64,000 nucleotides of DNA from Rhodopirellula islandica (GTDB lineage Bacteria; Planctomycetota; Planctomycetia; Pirellulales; Pirellulaceae): positions 248,001-312,000 of the forward strand of contig NZ_LECT01000044.1 in NCBI RefSeq assembly GCF_001027925.1, in the 5' to 3' direction. Made by a program: the position numbers and the translations under genes. The notes beneath the pieces were generated by a model, which had not been told where the DNA came from, made no database searches, and worked only from the letters and a program-made list of their open reading frames with translations. The stretch's first letter is position 1, and every line of letters starts with the position of its first letter. This document shows, one piece after another, positions 8,863 through 19,406 of this stretch.

Positions 8863-9657
8863 CTACTCGACTCGACCAGCGGCCCAGAGCATGCCGCGGA
8901 CCAGGTTGGCCAGGAACACATTGTCTTGGAACGTTTCGGTGGAGTGCCCGTAGGTGGTTCCGTAGACGCGAGCGTCGCCGTATTGGTTGGTCCAAATGAC
9001 GGGATGGGACTTGCCATCGCGTTCGCTCTTGGAGGTTGCCAAAACGGTCGTGTTGGGCCAAACCTTTTCGATGATGTACAGCTCGTCCATGGCGGACACG
9101 TGAGCGGCGGGGTACTCACGCATGACCGGGTGGTCTTTCGCAACCACTTCGACTGGGTAATGGCTTTGGTGATCATGGCGGCGGCTGGTCACGCCCAGGA
9201 ACTCACGCCAATCGTCGATTTCCGCGTCACGGTAGGTGTGCATGGCGCAGTGAATGACCACGGCTGGCACACCGGCGTGGTGGGCTTTCGTGATTTGGCG
9301 GATGTAGTCGGGGTTGGTCGTGGCAGCGAAGCATTCATTGTGAATGACGACGTCGAATGGTTTGGCCCAGTTTTCATCGCCGTAGAAGTCGATTTCGGCT
9401 TGGGTGCCTTTGCCGCCATCGTTGACGACGGTCCATTTGGCTTCGACACCGGCCTTGGTGGCCGCCAACTGGATCGCTTTGGCTTGGAAGTCGTAATCGT
9501 GGCAGCAACCGCTGGTGATGATCAGGACATTCAGCGAATCGTTGTCCGCTTTGGCATCGGGGGCTTCGTCGGCCGAGGCAAACCCGGAAACGAGGACGGC
9601 GGATGCCAACAAAAAAGTCGCGGCGAAACGCCGCGACAGGGTGGAGTGAGACGTCAT
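8863..9657 (-). CDS. ThuA-domain protein, probably exported
   Basis: A 264-residue protein with an N-terminal signal peptide (hydrophobic residues 12-27, likely cut after ASA near residue 29). The rest is a ThuA-like fold of the glutamine-amidotransferase-like superfamily: LNVLIITSGCCHDY at the start, FDVVIHNECF, PAVVIHCAMHTYR and PVIWTNQYGDARVYGTTYGHS. The family is abundant in planctomycetes and is loosely tied to sugar use; no reaction is established. The start is three bases beyond the stop of the DUF4912 gene, so the two are probably one transcript. Confidence 0.85.
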   Translation of the reverse strand: MTSHSTLSRRFAATFLLASAVLVSGFASADEAPDAKADNDSLNVLIITSGCCHDYDFQAKAIQLAATKAGVEAKWTVVNDGGKGTQAEIDFYGDENWAKPFDVVIHNECFAATTNPDYIRQITKAHHAGVPAVVIHCAMHTYRDAEIDDWREFLGVTSRRHDHQSHYPVEVVAKDHPVMREYPAAHVSAMDELYIIEKVWPNTTVLATSKSERDGKSHPVIWTNQYGDARVYGTTYGHSTETFQDNVFLANLVRGMLWAAGRVE

Positions 9658-9660
9658 AGC

Positions 9661-10971
9661 TCAGTTGTTCTCTTGAAGTTCGACGGTGTCCATGACCTTG
9701 GTGTTTCGCTCGATCGCGATCACGGTGGTGCGTTGGCGTAAACCATCGCGTGTTTCAGCGGTCACGGGAAGCACCTGGCGTTTGTCGGGGAATTCCATGC
9801 GGACGGTGAAAGCACCATCGTTTTGAAGTTTGACAGGATGCCCGCCCACCATCACCGATGCCGTGGGGTCGGCTTTCCCGAACACGATCAGTTCGGCTTC
9901 GACGTCCAGTCGCAGCTTGGTTTGACGCAGCAACGAGGGGTCACCGGTGGTCGATCCAGAATCGTTGCGATGAGGCATTTTTCGTTGCAGACGATCTTCG
10001 AAGACTTCTCGCAGATCGTTGCTGCGAGATTCGTAGCCGCCGCTGAGAGCGTAGATTCGCTCGTAGTCTTCGGCGATGTCTTGCCAGTGCTCATCGAGGC
10101 GTTGGCAATCGCCGGGGACCGGGGTTTCGACCACGTTGCTGCGGCACAGGCAGTGGAATTCGCCGTTGCTGGCCAAGTACCCGATGGCGACGCGGAATCG
10201 CGACGGTGGGTCTTGGACGTCGACGTACCAATTGCTGACGCCGCCGTGCACCGTGATGTCGCGAGCGACTGTTTCAGCGCTGTTGCTAGTCACGTCGCCA
10301 ACGGCCAATAAACGCAGGGTTGGAACGGCGGTGTGCCATTTTTCGGCCATCGCTGACTGGGCGCGTTGGACGCTGGTTTGGGTGATTTCCCAACTGGCCT
10401 GCAGCCAAAAAGCGTCGCGAACGACCAGCACGATGCGATCTTTGTGAGGAGCTGCTGCACGATGACGTTGGGCACCATCGGTGACAGCCGAACCGGCAAC
10501 CAGGGTTCCGGTGGAGAGGTCCTTGTGCTTCTGAACCAATTCGCGGCGGCGACGCATTTCGGCCCGGATGCGTTCGGTTTTCGCCGAGATTTTGGGTTCG
10601 GTCAGGTCAGTCATGGGTGCGTCGGGACGCGATCGCACGGTCGTTTTGGGTTTGCTGGTGGTCGCTTTGCGAGCCGGTGATTTCGCAGAGGTCTTGCTCG
10701 CCGCGGTGGACCGAGGTTTCTTGGCAGTGGCTGAAACTCTCGTTTCGCTGGTTTTGGACGTGCTTTTCGCTTTGGCGGAACCAGCGCCAGCTCCCGCCCG
10801 GCTCTTTTTGGCGTCGCTGGAGGCTTTCCGGCGGAGACGCTGTTGGGCCTTTTTGATCTCGCTGATCAAATCGTCCTTCCGCATCGAGTGCAAGCCTGTG
10901 ATCCCGTAATTCTTGGCGATTTCAGCCAATTCACGACGGGTTTGGGACGGTAGATCAACAGTACTAATCAA
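9661..10971 (-). CDS. Rho_N and DUF4912 domain protein
   Basis: Starts with a short Rho N-terminal-like SAP fold (DLPSQTRRELAEIAKNYGI, GLHSMRKDDLISEIKKAQ; residues 5-45). A basic low-complexity linker rich in Ser, Thr, Lys and Ala follows, then a DUF4912 domain (DRIVLVVRDAFWLQASWEIT through DYERIYALSGGY). I chose the TTG at 10971: it has GAGGAG six bases upstream (10978-10983) and starts right at the Rho_N domain. Upstream the frame stays open to 11118 but encodes nothing recognisable. The basic linker and Rho_N fold suggest nucleic-acid binding, which is inference. It lies directly upstream of the ThuA-domain gene. Confidence 0.8.
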   Translation of the reverse strand: MISTVDLPSQTRRELAEIAKNYGITGLHSMRKDDLISEIKKAQQRLRRKASSDAKKSRAGAGAGSAKAKSTSKTSETRVSATAKKPRSTAASKTSAKSPARKATTSKPKTTVRSRPDAPMTDLTEPKISAKTERIRAEMRRRRELVQKHKDLSTGTLVAGSAVTDGAQRHRAAAPHKDRIVLVVRDAFWLQASWEITQTSVQRAQSAMAEKWHTAVPTLRLLAVGDVTSNSAETVARDITVHGGVSNWYVDVQDPPSRFRVAIGYLASNGEFHCLCRSNVVETPVPGDCQRLDEHWQDIAEDYERIYALSGGYESRSNDLREVFEDRLQRKMPHRNDSGSTTGDPSLLRQTKLRLDVEAELIVFGKADPTASVMVGGHPVKLQNDGAFTVRMEFPDKRQVLPVTAETRDGLRQRTTVIAIERNTKVMDTVELQENN

Positions 10972-10977
10972 GGCGGG

Positions 10978-10983
10978 CTCCTC
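10978..10983 (-). promoter_or_regulatory. Ribosome binding site deciding a TTG start
   Basis: GAGGAG on the minus strand, six bases before the TTG at 10971. It is the only good Shine-Dalgarno sequence near the N-terminus of the DUF4912 gene, and it moves the start 147 bases downstream of the first in-frame start. Confidence 0.75.
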
Positions 10984-11364
10984 GAGATGAACGCCTGGCC
11001 GATCTTCCCAACTCAAGGGCAACGAGGCGTGAATGGTTGATTTGAGGCAACAGATGGATGCCGTAGTGCATCCACCCGTACCGCTGTGGAAGGAGGCAAA
11101 ATCGGTTAGTGAACGCACCTTAACGGGGGAATCCGCTGCCCAACTATTATGGCAAGGGGATGCTCATTGTTCTAGTGTCCGATTGTTGAAAAGCCGGATT
11201 GAGAAGCGAAAAGCCTGATCCTCGGATGACAAAAACCCTCTGATCGTCCAATCTTTGCAATCGTTTGAGCGATCGACCGCTTGCATGGCGTGTGCGATCA
11301 ACTTCGCGACATTATAACCTGCCGAACGCGACAATCGAGCGAATGGCTCATGAGAGGGGTGTGT
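10984..11364. other. Divergent gap between the DUF4912 gene and the ATP synthase operon
   Basis: About 380 bases with no supported gene. It must hold the promoters of both flanking units. An AT-rich ATTATAAC at about 11311 could be a -10 element for the ATP synthase operon, but no -35 box at good spacing is seen. Confidence 0.5.
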
Positions 11365-11601
11365 ATGAATGATCCAAAGCAGCGAAAAGAGGACCCATCG
11401 AACACGCAGCCGATGCTGCGGTTGGCCTCGGCCGGGTTTGAGCTTGCCTCGTTCCCGCTCATTTTGGGGGCGATCGGGTATTACTGGCTGGATCCGTGGA
11501 TGGGGTACGAGACCCCGTTCATTGCAATCGCCGGGGTTCTGGTCGGGTTCTGCTTGGGGTTTTACCGGCTGATTCTGATGGTGAATCAGCTCCCGTCGTG
11601 A
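11365..11601 (+). CDS. ATP synthase accessory protein, AtpZ/AtpI type
   Basis: A 78-residue protein with two predicted membrane helices (roughly residues 22-40 and 47-68). The pattern AGFELASFPLILGAIGYYWLD followed by P-I-A-G-x-G-G-like glycine spacing fits the small F0F1-ATPase-associated AtpZ/AtpI family, which helps assemble the c ring or carries magnesium. I start at the ATG at 11365, with AGAGGGG upstream; an ATG at 11350 is possible. It is the first gene of the ATP synthase operon, separated from the next by a repeat. Confidence 0.7.
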   Translation: MNDPKQRKEDPSNTQPMLRLASAGFELASFPLILGAIGYYWLDPWMGYETPFIAIAGVLVGFCLGFYRLILMVNQLPS

Positions 11602-11652
11602 AACCTGCGTTCGGAACGCGTTCCGGACACTCCTTCTCTCTCTTGGAAGTCG

Positions 11653-11822
11653 GGCGACGCCGTTCAGGCGTGCGTCAGGGACGGAAACTGGCATGGGAAA
11701 CGCGTCCTGCCTTCCCCCGAAAATCTTGCTGAACGCTCGTTTTTCGACCCCTCCCGTTGCCAACGGTCGGGGTTCGCAAGATGTTACGAGCAAAGTATTT
11801 AAAAGCCGCACGACCTCTTCGC
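11653..11822. repeat. Dispersed intergenic repeat, copy B, inside the ATP synthase operon
   Basis: A diverged copy of the repeat at 8651-8848 and 38533-38731. It keeps CGACGCCGTTCAGGCG, TTCCCCCGAAAATC, GCTGAACGCTCG, CGACCCCTCCCG and TATTTAAAA..GCACGACCTCTTCGC. It separates the first two genes of the operon and ends about 12 bases before the likely start of the second. Confidence 0.75.
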
Positions 11823-11834
11823 AGGCAATGACCT

Positions 11835-12281
11835 TTGAAGCGACGAACTCAGTACGGAGTCATTCTGATCACGGTGATGGCGATCACGCTGGCGTGGTTG
11901 TTGATGTACGTGCTGATTGCGTTGGGAAAATGGGCGGAGAGCCAATTTTTTGGTGATTTGACCTGGGGCATTGTGTCGCTGGTCAGTCCCTGGGCGGTGT
12001 GGCGGAAGCTGGCAATCGCCAGTTGGGCGATTTCGCTGGCATCGGTCTTTCCGCGGTTGATGTCGGTTCAAATCAGTGCCGATCGGTGGTTGGCGGCGCA
12101 AGGCTTTTTGGCTGGGATGCTGATTCGGATCGTAGGGACCGTTGCTTTGTTTTTGGCCAGTAGTTATTACTTGGACGCTCCCGAGACTTGGTCCGCCGCC
12201 TGGGTGCTGTTTTGGCACGTCAGTTTGCTGTCGGTCGAAGTCGTTGTGATCGCACGGTTCGCTTGCCGTGACGTTGCCTGA
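11835..12281 (+). CDS. Small integral membrane protein of the ATP synthase operon, AtpI-like
   Basis: 148 residues with four hydrophobic segments (about 10-30, 42-62, 90-110, 122-142). Position just before atpB and size match the AtpI-like second membrane protein often found there; the sequence itself is weakly conserved. The start is taken as the TTG at 11835, because an ATG at 11828 is in another frame; the next in-frame ATG is at 11876 and would cut into the first helix. The gene ends 26 bases before atpB. Confidence 0.6.
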   Translation: MKRRTQYGVILITVMAITLAWLLMYVLIALGKWAESQFFGDLTWGIVSLVSPWAVWRKLAIASWAISLASVFPRLMSVQISADRWLAAQGFLAGMLIRIVGTVALFLASSYYLDAPETWSAAWVLFWHVSLLSVEVVVIARFACRDVA

Positions 12282-12307
12282 AATCATCCCGACCCAATCC
12301 AACTGTC

Positions 12308-13357
12308 ATGTTGCCATTTTTAGCCGCAGCTGGTCACGACCCGACCGATCACGCGATTCCGCACGCGTTGCATGATTCGCCGTTGCTCAAGATCCCATTT
12401 GGTGGCGACGGCACCGACGTGCCCGCCTTGGGTGTTCGGGATGGCTTCTACGAATTTTTCATCACCAATCACTTGATGATGTCCGCCATGGTGGGCTTGC
12501 TGCTGATCATCACGGGCGTGTTGTGCTCGCGAAAAATCAGCATCTTCCATGGCGAAGGTTTGGGCCGCTATCAAACACGCGGTCGGCTGTCGCAATTGTT
12601 TGAGACGATCTGCGCGTTCATTCGCGACGAGGTCGCTTACCCGAACTTGCACGGGCTGACCGACAAATACATTCACTACATTTGGACGGTGTTCTTCTTC
12701 ATCCTGTTTGCCAACATTTTGGGTGTGATCCCGTTTGGCTACATGTTGCAGTTGATCACAGGAAACCAGGCATTTTCGCATTGGGGCGGCAGTGCCACCG
12801 GGAACTTGTCGTTGACCAGCGTGTTGGCGTTGACGTCCTTGTTCGCGATCATTTTCATTGGGATTCGCGAAACCAGTGCCAAAGACTTTTTCAACCACTT
12901 CAACCCGATTGGCTGGGATGGCGGCATCATGATGTTGCCCATCGCTTTGATGCTGTACGTGCTCGAGTGGCTCAGTTTGCTGGTCAAGTGCTTCGTGCTT
13001 GCCATGCGGTTGTTCGGCACGATGATGGCGGGTCACTTGGTGCTCGCCGCTTTCGTCGGTCTGATCTTCGCGGCGGGTGCTGCGAGTGACGGGATGGCTT
13101 ATGCGGTCAGCGTGCCGGTGGTTTTGGTCGCGACATCGCTGACGTTGTTGGAGTTGTTTGTTTGCTGCTTGCAGGCTTTCATCTTCACGTTCCTGACCGT
13201 GCTGTTCATCGCTGCGATGGCCACTCACGAGCATGATGAGGAATTGGACCATGACCCAAACGCGATGACCGACGCCAACCAGATGGACCCTGACAAGATT
13301 TTTGATCCCAGCCGTATCAGTCCTGCTGTGGGTGCAAGTCATCCAGCGGGTGTTTGA
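12308..13357 (+). CDS. atpB: ATP synthase F0 subunit a
   Basis: The stator proton-channel subunit. It is 349 residues, long for the family, with an N-terminal extension of about 55 residues and an acidic C-terminal tail. Membrane helices are clear, and the essential arginine sits in LAMRLFGTMMAGHLVL. The final helices read LLELFVCCLQAFIFTFLTVLFI. Proton and sodium enzymes cannot be told apart from this subunit alone. The start at 12308 is an ATG. Confidence 0.95.
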   Translation: MLPFLAAAGHDPTDHAIPHALHDSPLLKIPFGGDGTDVPALGVRDGFYEFFITNHLMMSAMVGLLLIITGVLCSRKISIFHGEGLGRYQTRGRLSQLFETICAFIRDEVAYPNLHGLTDKYIHYIWTVFFFILFANILGVIPFGYMLQLITGNQAFSHWGGSATGNLSLTSVLALTSLFAIIFIGIRETSAKDFFNHFNPIGWDGGIMMLPIALMLYVLEWLSLLVKCFVLAMRLFGTMMAGHLVLAAFVGLIFAAGAASDGMAYAVSVPVVLVATSLTLLELFVCCLQAFIFTFLTVLFIAAMATHEHDEELDHDPNAMTDANQMDPDKIFDPSRISPAVGASHPAGV

Positions 13358-13613
13358 TCGGTTTGGTGGACTGAAAAGCGATGTGGCATTTTGTCGCTCG
13401 CTTTCGAGGCTTGGAGCAGAGGAAATAGCCCCAGGTCGGCAAACTGTTTGATTCACGCCGTCAGGCGATTGGGAGCGGAAGCTTTTTCCACTCCTTTCTG
13501 ACGAAACTGCAGCAGGGTGGCATGACGGTTCGACTTGGTTGGACTATTCTTCGGCACTCAAAAAACACCTTTCCCCTTTCACTCGCTCAAAATTTTTACG
13601 GAGCAATCTGAAG

Positions 13614-13871
13614 ATGTTAGAACTGGCAATGATGTTGGCCCAAGAAATCGCTTCCTACGACTTCGGCCGCATGGGTCTGGGGATCGGAATCGGATTGATC
13701 ATTATCGGTGCCGCTTTGGGCATTGGTCGCATTGGTGGCAGTGCTGTCGACGCAATGTCGCGTCAGCCTGAAGCTGGTGGACGAATTCAAACAGCGATGA
13801 TCATCGCGGCGGCACTGATCGAAGGTGCAACCGTCATCGCGTTGGTGTTCATTCTGTTGTGCCGCGGCTAG
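13614..13871 (+). CDS. atpE: ATP synthase F0 subunit c
   Basis: Forms the rotor ring in the membrane. 85 residues, two helices: GLGIGIGLIIIGAALGIGRIG, then the RQPEA polar loop, then MIIAAALIEGATVIALVFIL. The ion-carrying carboxylate is the glutamate in LIEGAT. The first helix lacks the glutamine, and the second the Ser/Thr after the glutamate, that mark sodium-binding c subunits, so a proton enzyme is likely. The start is the ATG at 13614 with GGAG upstream; the frame is open further upstream. A 256-base gap separates it from atpB. Confidence 0.93.
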   Translation: MLELAMMLAQEIASYDFGRMGLGIGIGLIIIGAALGIGRIGGSAVDAMSRQPEAGGRIQTAMIIAAALIEGATVIALVFILLCRG

Positions 13872-13881
13872 GTCGAAATTG

Positions 13882-14610
13882 ATGAAACGCTTGCTTGCAA
13901 TTAGCTCGCTCACTTTGCTGGCCTCGTTGGCGCTGTTGGTGGTTTCACCTGCAGGATCCTTGGCAGCACAAGATGAAGTGACCGTGGTGGACGCTCATGC
14001 GGACGCGGCGAACAACGAAGGTGGCGATCATGACCATGATCACGAAAGTGATGACCATGGGCACGATGAAGCCGCCGGAGACGAACATGGTCACGGCGAC
14101 GAAGACCATGCGACGACTCCGTTGTTGTCGTTTGACGTCGGGTCGGCCATTTGGAACCTGATCATCTTCCTGTGTGTCTTGGCGATTCTGTCCAAATTCG
14201 TTTGGCCAGCCGTCTTGGGCGGTTTGCAGGCTCGCGAAGAAAAGATTCGCGAAGATTTGGAATCGGCTGAAAAGGCCAGTGCCGAAGCGAAGCAGATGCT
14301 GAGCGATTACCAGCTGAAATTGGATGAGGCCACCGGCCAAGTTCAAAGCATGTTGGCAGATGCTCGTCGCGACGCCGAAGCCAACGGACAGAAAATTGTC
14401 GATGCTGCCAAAGTGGAAGCGGCTGCTCAACGCGAGCGTGCTTTGTCGGACATCGAGAACGCGAAGAAAGTTGCGATGGCTGAAATGGCCGGACAAACGT
14501 CCAAGTTGGCCATGCAAGTTGCTCGCAGCGTTGTCGGTCGCGAATTGTCGGCTGATGACCATGCGGATTTGATTCGTCAATCGATGGAACGGCTGCCCAG
14601 CCAAAACTAA
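13882..14610 (+). CDS. atpF: ATP synthase F0 subunit b with signal peptide and His-rich segment
   Basis: The peripheral stalk subunit, 242 residues and longer than the usual 160. Residues 1-29 form a signal peptide ending in a likely AxA cleavage site. Residues 38-76 are a low-complexity stretch rich in His, Asp, Glu and Gly, with nine histidines. Only then comes the normal b architecture: a membrane helix (about 88-112, NLIIFLCVLAILSKFVWPAV) and a long charged helix for the stalk. The start at 13882 is ten bases after the atpE stop. If the signal is cleaved, the His-rich segment would face outward; metal binding or a pH role is speculation. Confidence 0.9.
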   Translation: MKRLLAISSLTLLASLALLVVSPAGSLAAQDEVTVVDAHADAANNEGGDHDHDHESDDHGHDEAAGDEHGHGDEDHATTPLLSFDVGSAIWNLIIFLCVLAILSKFVWPAVLGGLQAREEKIREDLESAEKASAEAKQMLSDYQLKLDEATGQVQSMLADARRDAEANGQKIVDAAKVEAAAQRERALSDIENAKKVAMAEMAGQTSKLAMQVARSVVGRELSADDHADLIRQSMERLPSQN

Positions 14611-14620
14611 CGCCGTTGAC

Positions 14621-15304
14621 GTGGTCAAACTTCCTTCCCTGAAATTCCTACGACGCTCAACCGACGAGACCCCCAACGTGTCCGAAACCGCCTCGCATTC
14701 CACCGTCCTTGACGTCGGCGCCGAACAACTCGGCAAGACCTACGCACGGGCGTTGCTCGCTGCGACTCAAGCGGATGGATCCACCGATGCGGTCGTCAGC
14801 GACTTGAATGCGATTTGTGATGAAGCCTTGTTGCACAGCCCCAAGCTGCAACTGGCGTTTGAATCGCCTCAAATCGACGCTGCTGAAAAGTGCCGGGTGG
14901 TGGACCGTTTGTTTGGTGGAAACAGTCATCCCCTCTTGATCAAGTTGATGAAGGTGATGGCCAAACGTGGTCGGCTCGGTTACTTGGTCGCGGTTCGAGA
15001 TGCGGCGGTCGATTTGTTCGACGAAGCGGCTGGTCGACTGGTCGCAGAAGTACGCACGGCGGTTCCATTGACGGAACAGCTTCGTGGGGAAGTCACCCAA
15101 CAGCTTTCAACCCGATTTGGCAAAACCGTTCGCCTCCGAGAGTCCGTCGACACGGGCTTGGTTGGTGGCATGGTGATCCGAGTCGGTGACACGGTCTTCG
15201 ATTCGTCGGTGGCCAGCCGATTGGACAAACTTGGCAAGTCCGCCGCAGCTGGTTTCGCCCGGCAGTTGCTGGAACATTCGGATCGATTCAGTTCAACATC
15301 GTGA
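14621..15304 (+). CDS. atpH: ATP synthase F1 subunit delta
   Basis: Links the F1 head to the b stalk. 227 residues from a GTG at 14621, longer than the usual 180. The family core starts at EQLGKTYARALL near residue 35 and ends with the conserved VGGMVIRVGDTVFDSSVASRLDKL. A second GTG at 14678, starting VSETASHST, is also possible and would give a normal-length protein. Neither start has a good ribosome binding site; translation may be coupled to atpF, which ends ten bases upstream. Confidence 0.9.
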   Translation: MVKLPSLKFLRRSTDETPNVSETASHSTVLDVGAEQLGKTYARALLAATQADGSTDAVVSDLNAICDEALLHSPKLQLAFESPQIDAAEKCRVVDRLFGGNSHPLLIKLMKVMAKRGRLGYLVAVRDAAVDLFDEAAGRLVAEVRTAVPLTEQLRGEVTQQLSTRFGKTVRLRESVDTGLVGGMVIRVGDTVFDSSVASRLDKLGKSAAAGFARQLLEHSDRFSSTS

Positions 15305-15377
15305 TCATCACGTTTGTTGAACGCCCTCCTCAAACCATTTACGCACAAACCACCATCGGAAAACACGGTACGGTCCA

Positions 15378-16901
15378 GTGAAATTCAATAGCGACGAGAT
15401 CGCCTCTGTCTTGCAGGCCGAGATCGAACAATTCGATAACAAAGTTGACGTCCGAGAAGTCGGAACGGTCTTGGAAGTTGGTGACGGGATCGCTCGCGTG
15501 TACGGCCTGTCCGGCGTCATGGCTGGCGAAATGGTCGAGTTTGCCAACGGCTCGATCGGACTGGCTTTCAACTTGGAAGAAAACAGCGTCGGGGTCATCA
15601 TTCTCGGTGAGTACCTGACGATTGAAGAAGGTCAAGAAGTCAAAGCTCTGGGCACGCTGTTGTCCGTTCCTGCTGGCGACGCGGTCATCGGCCGTGTGCT
15701 CGATCCACTCGGGAACCCGTTGGATGGCAAGGGACCTGTTCAAACCGACATCACACGCCCGGTGGAAATCATCGCAACGGGTGTTGCCGAACGCAAACCG
15801 GTCACCGAGCCTCTGCAAACCGGGATCAAGGCCATCGACTCGATGACCCCGATCGGACGCGGTCAACGCGAACTGATCATTGGTGACCGCAAGACCGGCA
15901 AGACCGCCATCGCGATCGACGCGATCCTGAACCAAAAGGGTCAGGGCGTGAAGTGTTTCTACATCGCTATCGGACAAAAGGACTCCGCCGTTGCTTCGGT
16001 CGTCGACGTCCTCGAACGTCACGGTGCGATGGAATACACCACCGTCATCGCCGCTGGTGCGAGTGCTCCTGCTCCGTTGCAGTACATCGCTCCCTATGCC
16101 GGCACCGCGATGGCTGAACACTTCATGTTCAATGGCGGGCACGCTTTGGTCGTCTACGATGACTTGTCCAAGCAAGCCACGGCGTATCGCCAGATGTCCT
16201 TGCTGATGCGTCGCCCACCAGGCCGCGAAGCTTACCCCGGGGACGTGTTCTACTGTCACAGTCGTTTGCTGGAGCGTTCGTCGAAGTTGTCCGATGAGCT
16301 CGGTGGCGGATCGATCACCAGCCTTCCAATCATCGAAACACTGGAAGGGGAAGTCTCGGCTTACATCCCAACCAACGTGATTTCGATCACCGACGGTCAG
16401 ATCTACGTTCAGCCCGACTTGTTCTTCTCGGGCGTTCGCCCCGCCATGAACCCCGGGATCAGTGTTTCCCGCGTGGGTGGTGCGGCTCAAACCAAGGCCA
16501 TGAAAAAGGTCTCTGGCGGTTTGCGTCTGCAACTGGCCGCCTTCCGTGCTTTGGAAGCGTTTGCCCAACTGGGGACGGACTTGGATCCCGCGACCCAAGC
16601 TGAGCTGGATCGTGGTTACCGCATGGTCGAGTTGCTCAAGCAGCCACAGTACCAACCGCTTTCGGTTGCTGAGCAAGTGATCAGCATTTACGCCGGCACG
16701 AACGGTCACCTCGATGACGTGGCTGTCAAAGAAGTGCAGCGGTTCGAGAAGGAATTCCTGCAGTACGTTCATGACAAGCACTCTTCGCTGATCAGCGATC
16801 TGACTGCGACGCCGGCCTTGAGCGATGAGATTGTCGAACGCATTGTTGCGGCGATCAAAGAGTTCAAGACTGTCTACAAACCCGCCACCCCTGCAGCCTG
16901 A
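15378..16901 (+). CDS. atpA: ATP synthase F1 subunit alpha
   Basis: The non-catalytic nucleotide-binding subunit. 507 residues, normal length. The N-terminal crown barrel ([21 protein letters not shown]), the P-loop GDRKTGKTA near residue 170, and the signature [17 protein letters not shown] are present. The start is a GTG at 15378. It is followed by atpG after 21 bases. Confidence 0.97.
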   Translation: MKFNSDEIASVLQAEIEQFDNKVDVREVGTVLEVGDGIARVYGLSGVMAGEMVEFANGSIGLAFNLEENSVGVIILGEYLTIEEGQEVKALGTLLSVPAGDAVIGRVLDPLGNPLDGKGPVQTDITRPVEIIATGVAERKPVTEPLQTGIKAIDSMTPIGRGQRELIIGDRKTGKTAIAIDAILNQKGQGVKCFYIAIGQKDSAVASVVDVLERHGAMEYTTVIAAGASAPAPLQYIAPYAGTAMAEHFMFNGGHALVVYDDLSKQATAYRQMSLLMRRPPGREAYPGDVFYCHSRLLERSSKLSDELGGGSITSLPIIETLEGEVSAYIPTNVISITDGQIYVQPDLFFSGVRPAMNPGISVSRVGGAAQTKAMKKVSGGLRLQLAAFRALEAFAQLGTDLDPATQAELDRGYRMVELLKQPQYQPLSVAEQVISIYAGTNGHLDDVAVKEVQRFEKEFLQYVHDKHSSLISDLTATPALSDEIVERIVAAIKEFKTVYKPATPAA

Positions 16902-16922
16902 ACCCGAAAGGCGGATTGATTC

Positions 16923-17813
16923 ATGGCCAACGCACGTGCCCTTGATAAACGACGCAAGTCGATTCGCAACATCCGCAAGATCACGCGGACGATGGAGCTG
17001 ATCGCAACGGCTCGGTACAAAAAAGCAATGGACCGCGCAGCAGCGGCCACGGCTTACACCGAGCAGATCACCAAAATCGTCTCGCGCCTCGCGGATGCCG
17101 GGTTGGACGTGCAGCACCCGCTGTTGGAACAACGCGAAAAGATCAACACCACGCGGGTTCTGGTTATGGCCAGTAACCGCGGTTTGTGCGGTGGTTACAA
17201 CGCGTCCGTTTTGCGGACCGCGATGCCACGTATCAAAACGCTTCGTGAGTCGATTCCGAACGTCATCATCGATGCCAGTGGCAAACGCGGTGTCAACGGA
17301 TTGAAGTTCCGCGGGATCGAAACGGATCAGCAGTTCCTGCAGTTTGAAGATCAGCCTGCTTACGACGATGTTGAGAAGATTGCGGAAGGTTACTTGGCCG
17401 AGTACATCACCGGTAAAATCGATCGGTTGGATGTCGTTTACACCAAGTTCATCAGCACTTCGAAACAACAAACGGTGATCGAAACGTTGTTGCCGCTTGG
17501 TTCGCTGGGCGATGAATCGGAGTCTGCCTCGGGTGGCCCCGACGAAAGCAATGCGGAATACGAATTCCTTCCCTCGGCCGAAAGCATCTTGGAAGAAGTC
17601 GTTCCGACCAGTTTCAAAGTCAAGTTGTTCAAGTGCTTCCTGGATTCCGCCGTCAGCGAGCAAGTCGCTCGAATGATCGCGATGAAGGGAGCGACCGAGA
17701 GTGCCGGCGACATGATCAAGCAGTTGTCGATGACCTACAACCGTGCCCGTCAGAGTCAGATCACCGGCGAAATCATGGAAATCATCGGTGGTGTCGAGGC
17801 CCTGGAAGGCTGA
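16923..17813 (+). CDS. atpG: ATP synthase F1 subunit gamma
   Basis: The central rotor shaft. 296 residues. The N-terminal helix (RRKSIRNIRKITRTMELIATARYKKA, seen at residues 10-36) and the C-terminal helix (MKGATESAGDMIKQLSMTYNRARQSQITGEIMEI) form the coiled coil, with the signature ITGEI close to the end. The middle contains the usual ASNRGLCGGYN. A roughly 20-residue acidic loop around residues 200-220 (ESESASGGPDESNAEYE) is an insertion of the kind that varies between phyla. Confidence 0.96.
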   Translation: MANARALDKRRKSIRNIRKITRTMELIATARYKKAMDRAAAATAYTEQITKIVSRLADAGLDVQHPLLEQREKINTTRVLVMASNRGLCGGYNASVLRTAMPRIKTLRESIPNVIIDASGKRGVNGLKFRGIETDQQFLQFEDQPAYDDVEKIAEGYLAEYITGKIDRLDVVYTKFISTSKQQTVIETLLPLGSLGDESESASGGPDESNAEYEFLPSAESILEEVVPTSFKVKLFKCFLDSAVSEQVARMIAMKGATESAGDMIKQLSMTYNRARQSQITGEIMEIIGGVEALEG

Positions 17814-17923
17814 TGCCTGCGGGCCGATCAAGAGCTTCGAGCGACTTGCCACTAGCTTTTTTGAGACACCGATTTTGAACTGACCAACCGACCACGAAAA
17901 CACACCACCTCATTCAATCTTTA

Positions 17924-19403
<1,480 letters not shown>

Positions 19404-19406
19404 CCG

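Noticed and set aside
15339-17903. An 854-codon open frame on the minus strand opposite atpA and atpG
   Set aside because: It is the antisense shadow of two certain ATP synthase genes, has no recognisable domain and is explained by codon bias.
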